46,055 nucleotides of DNA from PALSA-1355 sp041499515 (GTDB lineage: Bacteria > Planctomycetota > Planctomycetia > Pirellulales > PALSA-1355): the NCBI GenBank assembly GCA_041499515.1, contig JBGQKM010000006.1, forward strand, positions 1 through 46,055, in the 5' to 3' direction. Positions 1-8,878 of the stretch are shown here, piece after piece. The notes under the pieces were generated by a model. The model made no database searches. It was given only the letters and a program-made list of their open reading frames with translations, and was not told the DNA's origin. Every line of letters begins with the position of its first letter. Position 1 is the stretch's first letter. The position numbers and the translations under genes are program-made.

Positions 1-79
1 GATCCTTGCCGCTGAGCGTGCACAGGATCAGCGCGCCGGCCAAAGGCATGAAAACCGTCGCCAGGAGTAGAATCGCCAT
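1..79 (-). CDS. nuoM: NADH-quinone oxidoreductase subunit M, N-terminal fragment
   Basis: The visible part is the first 26 codons (starting MAILLLATVFMPLAGALIL), a hydrophobic first transmembrane segment; the rest runs off the window. It starts 27 bp after the nuoL stop on the same strand, where nuoM is expected. NuoM is an antiporter-like proton-pumping membrane subunit of complex I. The assignment rests on the operon position plus the hydrophobic N-terminus, because too little is visible for catalytic residues. Confidence 0.75.
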   Translation of the reverse strand, partial: MAILLLATVFMPLAGALILCTLSGKD

Positions 80-106
80 CGAATCCAAAACGCAGATCTC
101 CCGCGG

Positions 107-2182
107 TTATTTCCAATTGGCGGCCACTGCCGGCCAGACCAGCAGCGTGACAATCAACACGACGACTCCCCACAGCATGGCCAGCGCGTAGAACTGCAGC
201 ATGCCGGTTTGCAGCGAACGCAAGCCCGCGGCCACCGAGGAGGGAGCGCGGCCGATGGAATCCACCAGGCCGTCGATCGCGAAGCGATCCAGCCAATAAC
301 AAAAACGCGCCAAAAGCCGCAGCGACCGCACGAATAACAGGTCGTAAATCTCATCGAAAAACAGTTTGCCGTGCGACAGCCAATACAACGGCCACAGCAG
401 ATGTTTCAGCGCCAAAACTTGCGCCGGCTCGCCCAGATACAAAAACGCGGCCAGGCCCAGGCCCGCCAGCGCCACGACCGTGCTCACGGCGCCGATCAGC
501 AAGTGCGTGTCGGGGGCGTGTTCGGCACCCGGCGGATGGAGGGTGGCATAGGCCAGCGACGGCGTGCGGGAGAGCAAATCGGCAAAGCCACCGGTCCACT
601 CGAAATAGGCTCCCACAACGAGTGCTCCAACGGCCAGGACCACCAGCGGCACGGTCATCGCCGGCGGCGATTCGTGGGCATGGTGCCCGGCTTCGCGCGG
701 CACGCGCTCGGGGCCATAGAACGTGAGGAAGAACGCGCGGAAGGTATAGACCGACGTCAAAAACGCCGTGCCCAGCGCTCCCCAATAAAGAACCTGGAAC
801 AACATTTCGTGCTGGGCTTTTTCGTACACGGCGGCGATGACGGCGTCTTTGCTCCAAAACCCGGCAAAGGGAACCACGCCGGCCAGGGCCAGGCAGCCGA
901 ACAAGAACGTCCAGTGCGTGGTGGGCATCAGCCGCCGCAGACCGCCGAAGCGGCGCATGTCGATCACGCCTCCCATCGCGTGCATCACGCTGCCGGCACC
1001 CAAAAACAACAGCGCCTTGAAAAACGCGTGGGTGAACAAATGGAACATGCCCGCGGTAATGCTGCCCAAGGTGGCCACGCCGAGGCCCAAGAACATGTAG
1101 CCCAATTGGCTGATCGTCGAATAGGCCAGCACCCGCTTCAGATCGGTTTGCGTCATGGCGATCACGCCGCCGATGACCGCGGTGATCAGACCGATCAGGG
1201 CCACGGCATGTTGCGCGTCGTCGGACATCATGAACAGCGGCGTGCAGCGCGTCACCATGTACACGCCGGCCGTGACCATCGTGGCCGCGTGAATCAGCGC
1301 GCTGACCGGCGTGGGGCCTTCCATCGCGTCGGGCAACCAGACGTGCAGCGGAAACTGAGCGCTCTTGCCGCAGGCCCCCAACATCAGCAACAGGCAAATC
1401 GCCGTGGCCACCGTGCCGCCGACGTACAACTCGGGATCCGCCAGCCGCGTCTGGCCCAGGATGCCGGCCACGCCGTGGGCATCGTGGAAATTGAGCGTGC
1501 CGTACGTGATCCAGATCAAGAACAGCGCCAGGGCGAAGCCAAAATCACCAACCCGATTGACCAGAAACGCCTTCACGCCGGCGGCCGCCGCGGCGGGCTT
1601 TTCGTACCAGAAGCCGATCAACAGGTAGCTGCACAACCCGACGGCCTCCCAAAACACGTACAGCAACACGAAATTGCTCACCGAGACCAGCATGGTCATC
1701 GAAAACACGAACAGCCCGATGTAGCTGAAGAACCGCCAATAGCCGCGGTCGCCGTGCATGTAGCCACTGGCATAGATGGCCACCAGCAGAGAAATGAACG
1801 TGACCATCGAGAGCATGATCGCCGTCAGGGCATCGGCCCGCAACGTGACGTCGATGGTAAACGGCAAGCTGGCCGGCAACACGCCCGCCGGATCCTGGGC
1901 CGCCACGGCGTGGGCCGGCGTTTGAATGGCGTTGTCGATTCCGGCCCAATGCCACAGATCGTAGGTCGCCTCCCAACCCACCATCGCGTCGCCGGCGGCC
2001 GACTGGCGCGATACTTGGGCAAGCAACAGCAGGCTGGCGATGAACGAAGCGGCCAGCGCCAGCACCACCGGCCAATGGCCCTTTGCTTTCAACGCGCCGC
2101 GGCCGAACACGGCCGTGACGATCGCCGCCACCAGCGGCAGGGCCGGAATCAGGATCAGGAGTGTGGCCATCGAGCCAGACAT
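107..2182 (-). CDS. nuoL: NADH-quinone oxidoreductase subunit L
   Basis: A 691-residue polytopic membrane protein, the distal antiporter-like proton-pumping subunit of complex I. The family core is visible at roughly residues 130-330: SYIGLFVFSMTMLV, the FWEAVGLCSYLLIGFW helix with its conserved glutamate, KAFLVNRVGDFGFAL, and HVWLPDAMEGPTPVSALIHA with its lysine/histidine helices. The C-terminal 150 residues include the charged lateral-helix region. An internal ATG at residue 5 (2170) is an equally possible start; neither has a clear Shine-Dalgarno. It lies 39 bp after nuoK and 27 bp before nuoM in one operon. Length is slightly above the usual ~615-660. Confidence 0.97.
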   Translation of the reverse strand: MSGSMATLLILIPALPLVAAIVTAVFGRGALKAKGHWPVVLALAASFIASLLLLAQVSRQSAAGDAMVGWEATYDLWHWAGIDNAIQTPAHAVAAQDPAGVLPASLPFTIDVTLRADALTAIMLSMVTFISLLVAIYASGYMHGDRGYWRFFSYIGLFVFSMTMLVSVSNFVLLYVFWEAVGLCSYLLIGFWYEKPAAAAAGVKAFLVNRVGDFGFALALFLIWITYGTLNFHDAHGVAGILGQTRLADPELYVGGTVATAICLLLMLGACGKSAQFPLHVWLPDAMEGPTPVSALIHAATMVTAGVYMVTRCTPLFMMSDDAQHAVALIGLITAVIGGVIAMTQTDLKRVLAYSTISQLGYMFLGLGVATLGSITAGMFHLFTHAFFKALLFLGAGSVMHAMGGVIDMRRFGGLRRLMPTTHWTFLFGCLALAGVVPFAGFWSKDAVIAAVYEKAQHEMLFQVLYWGALGTAFLTSVYTFRAFFLTFYGPERVPREAGHHAHESPPAMTVPLVVLAVGALVVGAYFEWTGGFADLLSRTPSLAYATLHPPGAEHAPDTHLLIGAVSTVVALAGLGLAAFLYLGEPAQVLALKHLLWPLYWLSHGKLFFDEIYDLLFVRSLRLLARFCYWLDRFAIDGLVDSIGRAPSSVAAGLRSLQTGMLQFYALAMLWGVVVLIVTLLVWPAVAANWK

Positions 2183-2221
2183 AGGTTCGGTCTGTGATAA
2201 AAAAATTTGTTGCCAATACCA

Positions 2222-2677
2222 CTACACGTGCGTGCGATGCGTGATCTCTTCCTGGTCGTGTTCGGGCTCCACGCCGGCCGGCACGAGCTTGGGCCACTGG
2301 GGCTCCGGCTCGGCCAGTTCCTCGGGCACTTCGCGATCGACGTAGGCTCTCTGGTTTTCTTCGCGCAACTGTTGCCAGATGGCGATATCCAACGAGCCGC
2401 TTTGGTGGAACAACGTCAGGATTACGGCCAGGGCGATGGCCGCCTCGCAAGCCGCCACCGTGAGGATGAAAATGACCAGCATCTGGCCGCCCCAGTCGTT
2501 ATGATAGCGGCCCCAGGCGACCAGGCTGACCGAAACGCCCTGCAACATCATCTCGACCGCCAGGAACATCACGATCATGTTGCGGCGGCAGAAAAACCCC
2601 ACCAGTCCAATGCCGAACAACAGCGCGCCGACCACCAGATAGTTTTCCAATAGCGCCAACTCATTCATGTCATTCAT
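2222..2677 (-). CDS. nuoK: NADH-quinone oxidoreductase subunit K with C-terminal tail
   Basis: A small three-helix membrane subunit of complex I involved in proton translocation. The core LENYLVVGALLFGIGLVGFF, then AVEMMLQGVSVSLV with the conserved membrane glutamate, and VAACEAAIALAVILTLF with the second, is diagnostic. The start at 2677 overlaps the nuoJ stop by 8 bp; the ATG at 2668, just after that stop, is an alternative. NuoK is usually about 100 residues, but this one is about 150 because of a charged, proline- and glutamate-rich tail of roughly 50 residues after the last helix. The tail has no recognised domain. Confidence 0.95.
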   Translation of the reverse strand: MNDMNELALLENYLVVGALLFGIGLVGFFCRRNMIVMFLAVEMMLQGVSVSLVAWGRYHNDWGGQMLVIFILTVAACEAAIALAVILTLFHQSGSLDIAIWQQLREENQRAYVDREVPEELAEPEPQWPKLVPAGVEPEHDQEEITHRTHV

Positions 2678-3398
2678 GCGACTGGCCTCCGCCGGCCGGC
2701 TTGCGAATCTGCGCGACAATCGCCACGGTGCCCACCAGCGCGATCAACAGCAGCGTGCCGGCCACTTCGACCGCCACCAGGTGCGTGCTGAACAACCGCG
2801 CCCCCAGATGCGCCATGTGCTGGTCGGCCAGGATCTCGTCGGCCATTTGCGGCGCGGTAAACGCCGCCGCCGGCCGGTCGGAAACCACCGGATTCTGAAA
2901 CACGCTGGTGATGGCCAACGTCAGCAGACCGACCAACAGCGCGCCGGTCAGGGCCGAAAGCCGGGGTCCCCAACTGAGCCGATCGTACGAGGCGTGTCCC
3001 TCGGGCTGCGCCAGCATGAGCACGAACAAGAAGGTGACCAGAATGGCGCCGGCATAGACCACGACCGTGGCCACGCCCAAGAATTGGGCCCCTTGAAACA
3101 AGAACAGTCCGGCCGTGCCCAACAGCGACAGACCGAACCAGATGGCCGAGTACACAGGATTGCGGAAAGTCACCGTGCCCACCGCCGCCAACAGGGTCAC
3201 TCCGGCCAGAATAAAAAACACGCCGTCACTGATCCAGCCGCCCATGCGCGGCAGTTGCGAGGCGAACAGCCCCAGGCTCGCCGCGACCAAAACCGTGCCC
3301 AGCGAACGGCCCGTCGCGCCGGCGCGCGGCAGCATCAGCCACAGGCCAACGGCCAACAGCAGCGTAGCGCCCGCGAGCATGGCGATAAGGTCGTTCAC
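2670..3398 (-). CDS. nuoJ: NADH-quinone oxidoreductase subunit J
   Basis: A five-helix membrane subunit of complex I, 242 residues, longer than the usual ~165-200. The family signature is the FRNPVYSAIWFGLSLLGTAGLFL segment followed by GAQFLGVATVVVYAGAILVTFLFVLML, which contains the pi-bulge helix that participates in coupling. Extra length comes from an added N-terminal hydrophobic stretch (residues 1-60) and a longer soluble loop between the last two helices. It overlaps nuoI by 4 bp at the start and nuoK at the end, so translation is probably coupled. Confidence 0.95.
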   Translation of the reverse strand: MNDLIAMLAGATLLLAVGLWLMLPRAGATGRSLGTVLVAASLGLFASQLPRMGGWISDGVFFILAGVTLLAAVGTVTFRNPVYSAIWFGLSLLGTAGLFLFQGAQFLGVATVVVYAGAILVTFLFVLMLAQPEGHASYDRLSWGPRLSALTGALLVGLLTLAITSVFQNPVVSDRPAAAFTAPQMADEILADQHMAHLGARLFSTHLVAVEVAGTLLLIALVGTVAIVAQIRKPAGGGQSHE

Positions 3399-3928
3399 GG
3401 CGTGCCCCCGACGGTCTGCGACTTCATCGGCTCGGCGTCCTTGGTTTCGTCGTAGACGCTCAGCAGTTTTTCCTTGTCGAAGATCATTTCCTCCCGGCTA
3501 CGGCCGGTCAGGTCGAACAAGCTGGTCAACTCGATCGCCTCCACGGGACAGGCTTCTTCGCACATGCCGCAGAAAATGCAGCGCAACTCGTCGATCGTAA
3601 AACTCTCGGGATATTTTTCCCGGTCCGGCCAGGGACTCTCGACGCCCACGATGTCGATGCAATGGGCCGGACAGGCCGTGGCGCACAAAAAACAAGCCAC
3701 GCACTTGACGCGGCCCTCGGCATCCTTGTTCAAACGGTGGACGCCGCGATAAATCAGCGGATTGTCGATCTGCGGCCGAGCTTCGGGAAAACTCACCGTC
3801 ACCTTTGGGCTGAAAAGATGCCGGGCCGTGGTCGTCAAACCCTGCACGAACAGCGGCAAATACATCTTGCCCGCCAGGCCAAGACGCGGCTCTTCAATCC
3901 AGCGAATGTTCGGGTCGTCGGCTTTCAT
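3395..3928 (-). CDS. nuoI: NADH-quinone oxidoreductase subunit I (2x[4Fe-4S])
   Basis: A 177-residue ferredoxin-like subunit that carries clusters N6a and N6b between the peripheral arm and the quinone site. Two CxxCxxCxxxCP motifs are visible: C76/C79/C82/C86 and C117/C120/C123/C127. The N-terminal part has the amphipathic segment that docks on NuoH. It is about the family's normal length, starts 20 bp after the nuoH stop, and overlaps nuoJ by 4 bp. Confidence 0.97.
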   Translation of the reverse strand: MKADDPNIRWIEEPRLGLAGKMYLPLFVQGLTTTARHLFSPKVTVSFPEARPQIDNPLIYRGVHRLNKDAEGRVKCVACFLCATACPAHCIDIVGVESPWPDREKYPESFTIDELRCIFCGMCEEACPVEAIELTSLFDLTGRSREEMIFDKEKLLSVYDETKDAEPMKSQTVGGTP

Positions 3929-3948
3929 GACGTCACGGTCCGATGCGG

Positions 3949-5238
3949 TTAGGAGCCCAACATGTCACGGGGTCCGCGCGCGGTGAAGCTTTCGGGTTCG
4001 AACGCGGGGGGCGAAAGCGCGTCGAGCCGCGGGCGATTGTCTGTGTGCAAGGGAGCCAATAGCGCCGCAATGATCCAGGCCACGATCGCCACGGCCCAGC
4101 CGATGCCGATGGCTAGCCAGGGGCTCGTGCTTTCGCCTGCCAGTTTCCGCACGTGCTCGTGTTCCACGACCGCGGCGACGGCCAGCAGATTGACCACGCC
4201 CAGCGGCAGCATGACCTTCCAAGCCAGGCTCATCAACTGATCGAAGCGAAATCGGGGCCAACTCCAGCGGACCAGCATGAAAAACAAAATCACGCACAGC
4301 ACTTTGGCCAGCAGCACCGCCACGCGCAATAGCGCCACGGGCCACGAGATCAGATCGTCGGCCGGCAAGGGCATGCCCCAAAAATGCCAGCCGCCGAGAA
4401 ACAGAATCACGATCAAAAGCGCCGCCACGATCATGTGCAGAAACTCGGCGATCAAAAACAGCAACAGCTTCATGCCCGCATACTCGGTGTGATAGCCGCC
4501 AATCAGTTCTTGTTCGCACTCGGGCAGGTCGAAGGGCAGTCGGGCCGCCTCGGCAAACGCGGCGATCACGAAGACCACCATACCCAGCGGCTGCGAAAAG
4601 GCGTTCCACGTGCCGCTGTGAGCCTGCTGGCCGATGATCGTCTCCAGCCGCAACGAACCGGTGGCCAGCACGACCCCCAGGATGCCCAGGCCCAGCGGAA
4701 TTTCATAGGCGATCAATTGAGCGCTGGAGCGCAGCCCACCCAAAAAACTGTATTTGTTGTTGCTGGCCCAGCCGCCCAGGATCACGCCGTACACCGCGAT
4801 GCTGCCCAAAGCGAAGACATAGATCATGCCGACGTCGATGCCCGGGGCCACGATCAATTGAATCGGCCCGTCGATGCCCGGCACGTGCACCGGCAGCACG
4901 CTGCCGAAGGGGATGACGGCGAACACGGCGATCGCGGCGGCCATGATCGTGATCGGGGCCAGAATGTACAGCGCCTTGTCGACGTGGGCCGGCGTATATT
5001 CTTCCTTGAAGATGAATTTCAATCCGTCGGCCAGCGGCTGCCCCAGGCCGAAGAGCTTGATCTTGGTCATCGGAATGCCGACGCGGTTGGGACCCAGGCG
5101 GTCCTGCACCCAGGCGGCCATCCAGCGTTCCAACAGCACCAGATACGCCGCCGACGTCATCAGTCCCGCGATCAGCAGGACGATTTTCACCAGCGGCACG
5201 ATCAAAGGCGCCATCCAAGATTGCCAGTCGATCGTCAT
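3949..5238 (-). CDS. nuoH: NADH-quinone oxidoreductase subunit H
   Basis: A membrane subunit that forms much of the quinone-binding chamber of complex I. The reading frame extends upstream to 5586, but the ATG at 5238 (MTIDWQSWMAPLIVPLVKIV) was chosen because it lies just after the nuoG stop and begins the family alignment, giving 429 residues. Diagnostic segments are LLERWMAAWVQDRLGPNRVG, GLGQPLADGLKFIFKEEYTP, AEAARLPFDLPECEQELIGGYHTEYAGMK and a late LVRWSWPRFRFDQL. The C-terminus is about 90 residues longer than in the enterobacterial protein, with an extra hydrophobic helix before a soluble tail. Confidence 0.97.
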   Translation of the reverse strand: MTIDWQSWMAPLIVPLVKIVLLIAGLMTSAAYLVLLERWMAAWVQDRLGPNRVGIPMTKIKLFGLGQPLADGLKFIFKEEYTPAHVDKALYILAPITIMAAAIAVFAVIPFGSVLPVHVPGIDGPIQLIVAPGIDVGMIYVFALGSIAVYGVILGGWASNNKYSFLGGLRSSAQLIAYEIPLGLGILGVVLATGSLRLETIIGQQAHSGTWNAFSQPLGMVVFVIAAFAEAARLPFDLPECEQELIGGYHTEYAGMKLLLFLIAEFLHMIVAALLIVILFLGGWHFWGMPLPADDLISWPVALLRVAVLLAKVLCVILFFMLVRWSWPRFRFDQLMSLAWKVMLPLGVVNLLAVAAVVEHEHVRKLAGESTSPWLAIGIGWAVAIVAWIIAALLAPLHTDNRPRLDALSPPAFEPESFTARGPRDMLGS

Positions 5239-5246
5239 AAAATCAT

Positions 5247-6875
5247 TCAACCTGTGATCGCGGCCTCTGCGGCCATGACTCGTGCTTTCAAGTCCATTCC
5301 CAGCGGGCCGACCGGATCGGCCGCCGGCGAGAAGAAGGCGATTTCCCTGGCCACTTCGTCCAACACGCGTCGGGCTTTCACCAGGCCCGGCATGGCCAGC
5401 AGCTCGCCATAGACGCCCGCCTCGACCCTTACGCCGGCCGGCGGACGCACCGCCCAGGCGACGCTCTGCAGGCGATCGGCATGGTTCACGTACGAACCGT
5501 CGCGCTCGGCAAAGGCCGCGCCCGGCAGGCGATAGGTAGCCCGCTCCAACAGGGGCGAGTCGAACAAATCTTGCACGACCAGGCATTCAACGGCCGCAAG
5601 CCGCCCGGCGGTCGCTTCGTCGATCCAGGCGTCTTTATAGCCACCGCTGACCCACGCGGCCCGCGTCTCGCCGGCCTCGATGCTGGCCGACACGTCGTCG
5701 AGCGTGGCGGCGCGGCCCATGAAATGCTGGACGATTTCCTCGACGCCGCGGCGATTGGGGCATTTTTCGGCGCGGATCGTAAACCCGTTCTTGAAAGTCT
5801 CATCGTCGCCCACCACCGGCACGGGCCCCAGCACCACCAGGGCTTGCGAATCGACGCGCCGCGCGTACCTGGCCAGCAGGTACGCCTCTTCCACCGTCAG
5901 GTGCGGCGAGAGCACGGCTGCCACGCGGCCGGCGTCGCGAAAACGCTCGTCGATTTCCCGCAGGGCCTGCGACCATTCGAGAATCAGCCGCTTGTCGTCC
6001 TCCAGGCGTTCGACGTTCGTCAACCGCCGATCGCTGTGGACGTAGTGAAACCCATATCGGCCTTCATCGCACATCCACCACTGGTTCACATGGGGGTTGG
6101 TGCGCGGCTTGAGCCGATAGACCGTGTCGAGGTTTTCCTCCACGTCGATCGAGCAACCGGTCGAACAGCCGGTGCAGACGCCGGCATGTTTTTTCATGAA
6201 CCAGACGCGCTGTTGATATAAAAAATCCTTGTCTCCCAGCGCGCCGACGGGGCACAGGTCGACGACGTTGCCGGAAAGTTTGTTGTCCAAGGGGCGGCCG
6301 GGAAAGACGTCGATTTCCTCGCGGTTGCCGCGGTTGGTCACATACAGCTCGCTGCCGCCGCTGATCTCGCGCGTGAAGCGGACGCAGCGCGAACACATCA
6401 CGCAGCGGTCGACGAACAGCGTCACCGTTTCGCCCATCTCGCGCCGCCGGCTGGTAAACGGGCGGATGTCGGCGCGGCGCTTGTCCTGGCCGTGCTGGAA
6501 GTGATAGTCCTGCAAATAGCACTCGCCCGCCTTGTCGCAAATCGGGCAGTCGATCGGATGGTCGATCAACAGGTCTTCCTCGACCATGGCCCGGCTACGC
6601 TGGACTTTTTCGCTGTCGGTCACGAAGACCGTGTTGTCGGCCGCCGGGGTCTGGCAGGCGGGCACCAGCTTGGGCAGCATCGTGATCGCGCCGGTTTCGG
6701 CATTGCGCGTGCCGGTTTCGACCAGGCACATCCGGCAACTGGCCACGACCGACAAGCCCGGGTGCCAACAATAGCGGGGTATATCCACCCCGGCCCGCTC
6801 GGCGGCCTGAATGCCGTTGAGCCGCTCGCCCGGCGCCAGCTCGACCTCTTTTCCGTCGACAATCACGATCGCCAT
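5247..6875 (-). CDS. nuoG: NADH-quinone oxidoreductase subunit G (short form)
   Basis: The iron-sulphur subunit of the NADH-dehydrogenase arm, 542 residues against ~800-900 in enterobacteria. Visible ligands: [2Fe-2S] N1b C36/C47/C50/C74; N5 H106/C110/C113/C119; N4 C158/C161/C164/C208; and a fourth set C234/C237/C241/C269 matching the N7 cluster that many complex I enzymes have lost. After about residue 290 only a shortened molybdopterin-oxidoreductase-like region remains, so the C-terminal domain is reduced. It starts MAIVIVDGKEVELAPG, a normal ferredoxin-fold N-terminus, 59 bp after nuoF, and ends 8 bp before nuoH. Confidence 0.96.
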   Translation of the reverse strand: MAIVIVDGKEVELAPGERLNGIQAAERAGVDIPRYCWHPGLSVVASCRMCLVETGTRNAETGAITMLPKLVPACQTPAADNTVFVTDSEKVQRSRAMVEEDLLIDHPIDCPICDKAGECYLQDYHFQHGQDKRRADIRPFTSRRREMGETVTLFVDRCVMCSRCVRFTREISGGSELYVTNRGNREEIDVFPGRPLDNKLSGNVVDLCPVGALGDKDFLYQQRVWFMKKHAGVCTGCSTGCSIDVEENLDTVYRLKPRTNPHVNQWWMCDEGRYGFHYVHSDRRLTNVERLEDDKRLILEWSQALREIDERFRDAGRVAAVLSPHLTVEEAYLLARYARRVDSQALVVLGPVPVVGDDETFKNGFTIRAEKCPNRRGVEEIVQHFMGRAATLDDVSASIEAGETRAAWVSGGYKDAWIDEATAGRLAAVECLVVQDLFDSPLLERATYRLPGAAFAERDGSYVNHADRLQSVAWAVRPPAGVRVEAGVYGELLAMPGLVKARRVLDEVAREIAFFSPAADPVGPLGMDLKARVMAAEAAITG

Positions 6876-6934
6876 AACTGTTTGCTCACTGCTGTGTGCC
6901 GCGCCGGTAACGCCCGGTGAGAGCCTTGGGGAGA

Positions 6935-8290
6935 TTAATGAGCCGCCAGGATCGGCAGCGCCTCGACCGCCTCGGTCACCTGGTAACCCTTGGGGTTGGT
7001 TTTCTGGATGTACTGCTCGAATTCACCGCGAAACTTCCGGATCGCGTTTTTGATCGGCCAGGCGGCGCCGTCGGCCAGGCCGCAGATCGTGGTGCCGGGC
7101 ATGATGCCGATCGAATCGCCGATTTCCAACAGCAGGTCCAAATCGCGCAGCCGACCCTTGCCCGCCTTGATCCGCTCCATCATCGTCAATGCCCAGGCGG
7201 TCCCCTCGCGACAAGGCGTACACTGGCCGCAACTTTCGTGGGCAAAAAACCGGCAGCTATTGTGCAGGAAATCGACCATCGACGTCGTGTCGTCGATCAC
7301 GACCACCGCGGCGGTTCCCAGCCCCAGGCAGCCGACGCGCCCCGGACCGTTGAAATCCAGCGGCGTGTCGAGCTCGGCTTCGGTCAGCAGGCCCATGCTG
7401 ATGCCGCCGGGGATCGCGGCCTTGGCTTTGCGGCCTTTCCACACGCCGCCGCCATATTCGTCGATCAGTTGCCGGCAGGTGATGCCCAACGGCGCTTCGT
7501 AGCAGCCAGGCTGGTTGACGTGGCCGCTCAAACAATACAGCTTCGGACCATAACTGCCGGGGTCGCGCGGGTTTTTCGGATCCGACGGGACGCCGATGCT
7601 CTTGAACCACTCGACGCCGCGGGCCGCGATTTGAGTGACGCAGCAGACGGTTTCGATATTGTTGACGACCGTCGGCTTGCGAAACGCGCCTTCGACGGCC
7701 GGAAACGGCGGCTTGATGCGCGGCCAGGCCCGGCGGCCTTCGAGGCTCTCGATCAGCCCGGTCTCTTCGCCGCAGATGTATGCCGCGGCGCCGCGGTGCA
7801 GGTAGATATCGAGCGAAAAATCGGTTCCCAGGATTTTCTTGCCCAGGTAGCCGGCCGCATAGCACTCGTCGATGGCCGCTTGCAGCCGCTGGTACGAGAG
7901 CGGGTATTCGTAGCGAATGTAGAGATAGGCCGTTTGAGCCCGGGTGGCATAGCAACTCAGGATGATGCCTTCGATCACCTGGTGCGGATCGTCTTCCATC
8001 AGGATGCGGTTGTTGAACGTGCCGGGCTCGCTTTCGTCGGCGTTGATGCACATGTAGATTGGGCCGGGATGGTCCTTGGGCAGAAACGACCATTTCAGCC
8101 CCGTCGGAAAGCCGGCCCCGCCGCGACCGCGCAGATTGCTCGACTTGATCATCTCGATCAGCGCCAGGGGCGTCATCTCGGCCAACACTTTTTTCAGCGC
8201 GCGGTAGCCGCCGGCAGCCTCATACACCGCAAGCGCGTGGCTGTTCGGCTTGCCGATGTTGGCCAACAGGACGGGTTCGAATTTCGGCAT
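6935..8290 (-). CDS. nuoF: NADH-quinone oxidoreductase subunit F (NADH/FMN site)
   Basis: A 451-residue soluble subunit that oxidises NADH through FMN. The glycine-rich GRGGAGFP motif for FMN/NADH binding is at residues 55-62. The N3 [4Fe-4S] ligands C354/C357/C360 (CGQCTPCREGTAW) pair with C403 (TTICGLADGA). Other family segments are the CNADESEPGTF loop and IYLHRGAAAYICGEETGLIESLEG. Length is typical. It follows nuoE after 60 bp, the largest gap of the upper operon apart from the nuoF-nuoG spacing. Confidence 0.98.
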   Translation of the reverse strand: MPKFEPVLLANIGKPNSHALAVYEAAGGYRALKKVLAEMTPLALIEMIKSSNLRGRGGAGFPTGLKWSFLPKDHPGPIYMCINADESEPGTFNNRILMEDDPHQVIEGIILSCYATRAQTAYLYIRYEYPLSYQRLQAAIDECYAAGYLGKKILGTDFSLDIYLHRGAAAYICGEETGLIESLEGRRAWPRIKPPFPAVEGAFRKPTVVNNIETVCCVTQIAARGVEWFKSIGVPSDPKNPRDPGSYGPKLYCLSGHVNQPGCYEAPLGITCRQLIDEYGGGVWKGRKAKAAIPGGISMGLLTEAELDTPLDFNGPGRVGCLGLGTAAVVVIDDTTSMVDFLHNSCRFFAHESCGQCTPCREGTAWALTMMERIKAGKGRLRDLDLLLEIGDSIGIMPGTTICGLADGAAWPIKNAIRKFRGEFEQYIQKTNPKGYQVTEAVEALPILAAH

Positions 8291-8350
8291 GGCTGTTTTT
8301 CGTTCGTACCGACGACCCCTTGCGAGTCGCCGGAAAAAAATGCGCCGCGG

Positions 8351-8863
8351 CTATTTCTGGCCGCCGACAGAGACTCCTTGTTTCACTTTCTGCAAAAACG
8401 CGTCGGCCGATTCCGGCGTCAGGTTCTTCACGAGCGTGTCGCCGGCCAACATGCACGGCGCAAATTCGCAAGCGCCCAGGCACTCGGCGAATTCGAGCGT
8501 CAGCTTGCCGTCGGCCGTCGTCCCGCCGGGCCGCACGCCGGCGGCACGGCACAAGTGGCTCAAGACTTCTTCGCCGCCGCGCAGCGCGCAACTGACCGAT
8601 CGGCAGACCCAGGCCCGGGTTTGGCCGTGCGGCTTGTCCTGCCTGAAGAAGCCGTAGAACGACAGCGCGTCTTGCACCTCGGCCGGCGCCAGCTCCAGCA
8701 GCTCGGCGATTTCGACCACCGCTTCGAGCGGCACGTAGCGTAGCCGCTCGTTGACGACGTGCAAGGCCGGCAGCGTCACCGCCTGGCGCGTGGGATAGCG
8801 CGGAAAGTAGGCCTGGATGGCCGCAATCATCTCGTCGGTCAAAATGCGGTGGGCAGTAGGCAT
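8351..8863 (-). CDS. nuoE: NADH-quinone oxidoreductase subunit E (thioredoxin-like [2Fe-2S])
   Basis: A 170-residue subunit with a thioredoxin-like fold that holds [2Fe-2S] cluster N1a next to NuoF. Ligands C87/C92 (CRSVSC) and C128/C132 (CLGAC) are all present with the canonical CxxxxC and CxxxC spacing. The N-terminal helical part contains the LPALHVV...RYVPLEAVVEIAELL segment typical of the family. It lies 15 bp after the nuoD stop in the operon. Confidence 0.97.
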   Translation of the reverse strand: MPTAHRILTDEMIAAIQAYFPRYPTRQAVTLPALHVVNERLRYVPLEAVVEIAELLELAPAEVQDALSFYGFFRQDKPHGQTRAWVCRSVSCALRGGEEVLSHLCRAAGVRPGGTTADGKLTLEFAECLGACEFAPCMLAGDTLVKNLTPESADAFLQKVKQGVSVGGQK

Positions 8864-8878
8864 CGTGCGGATAATGAC

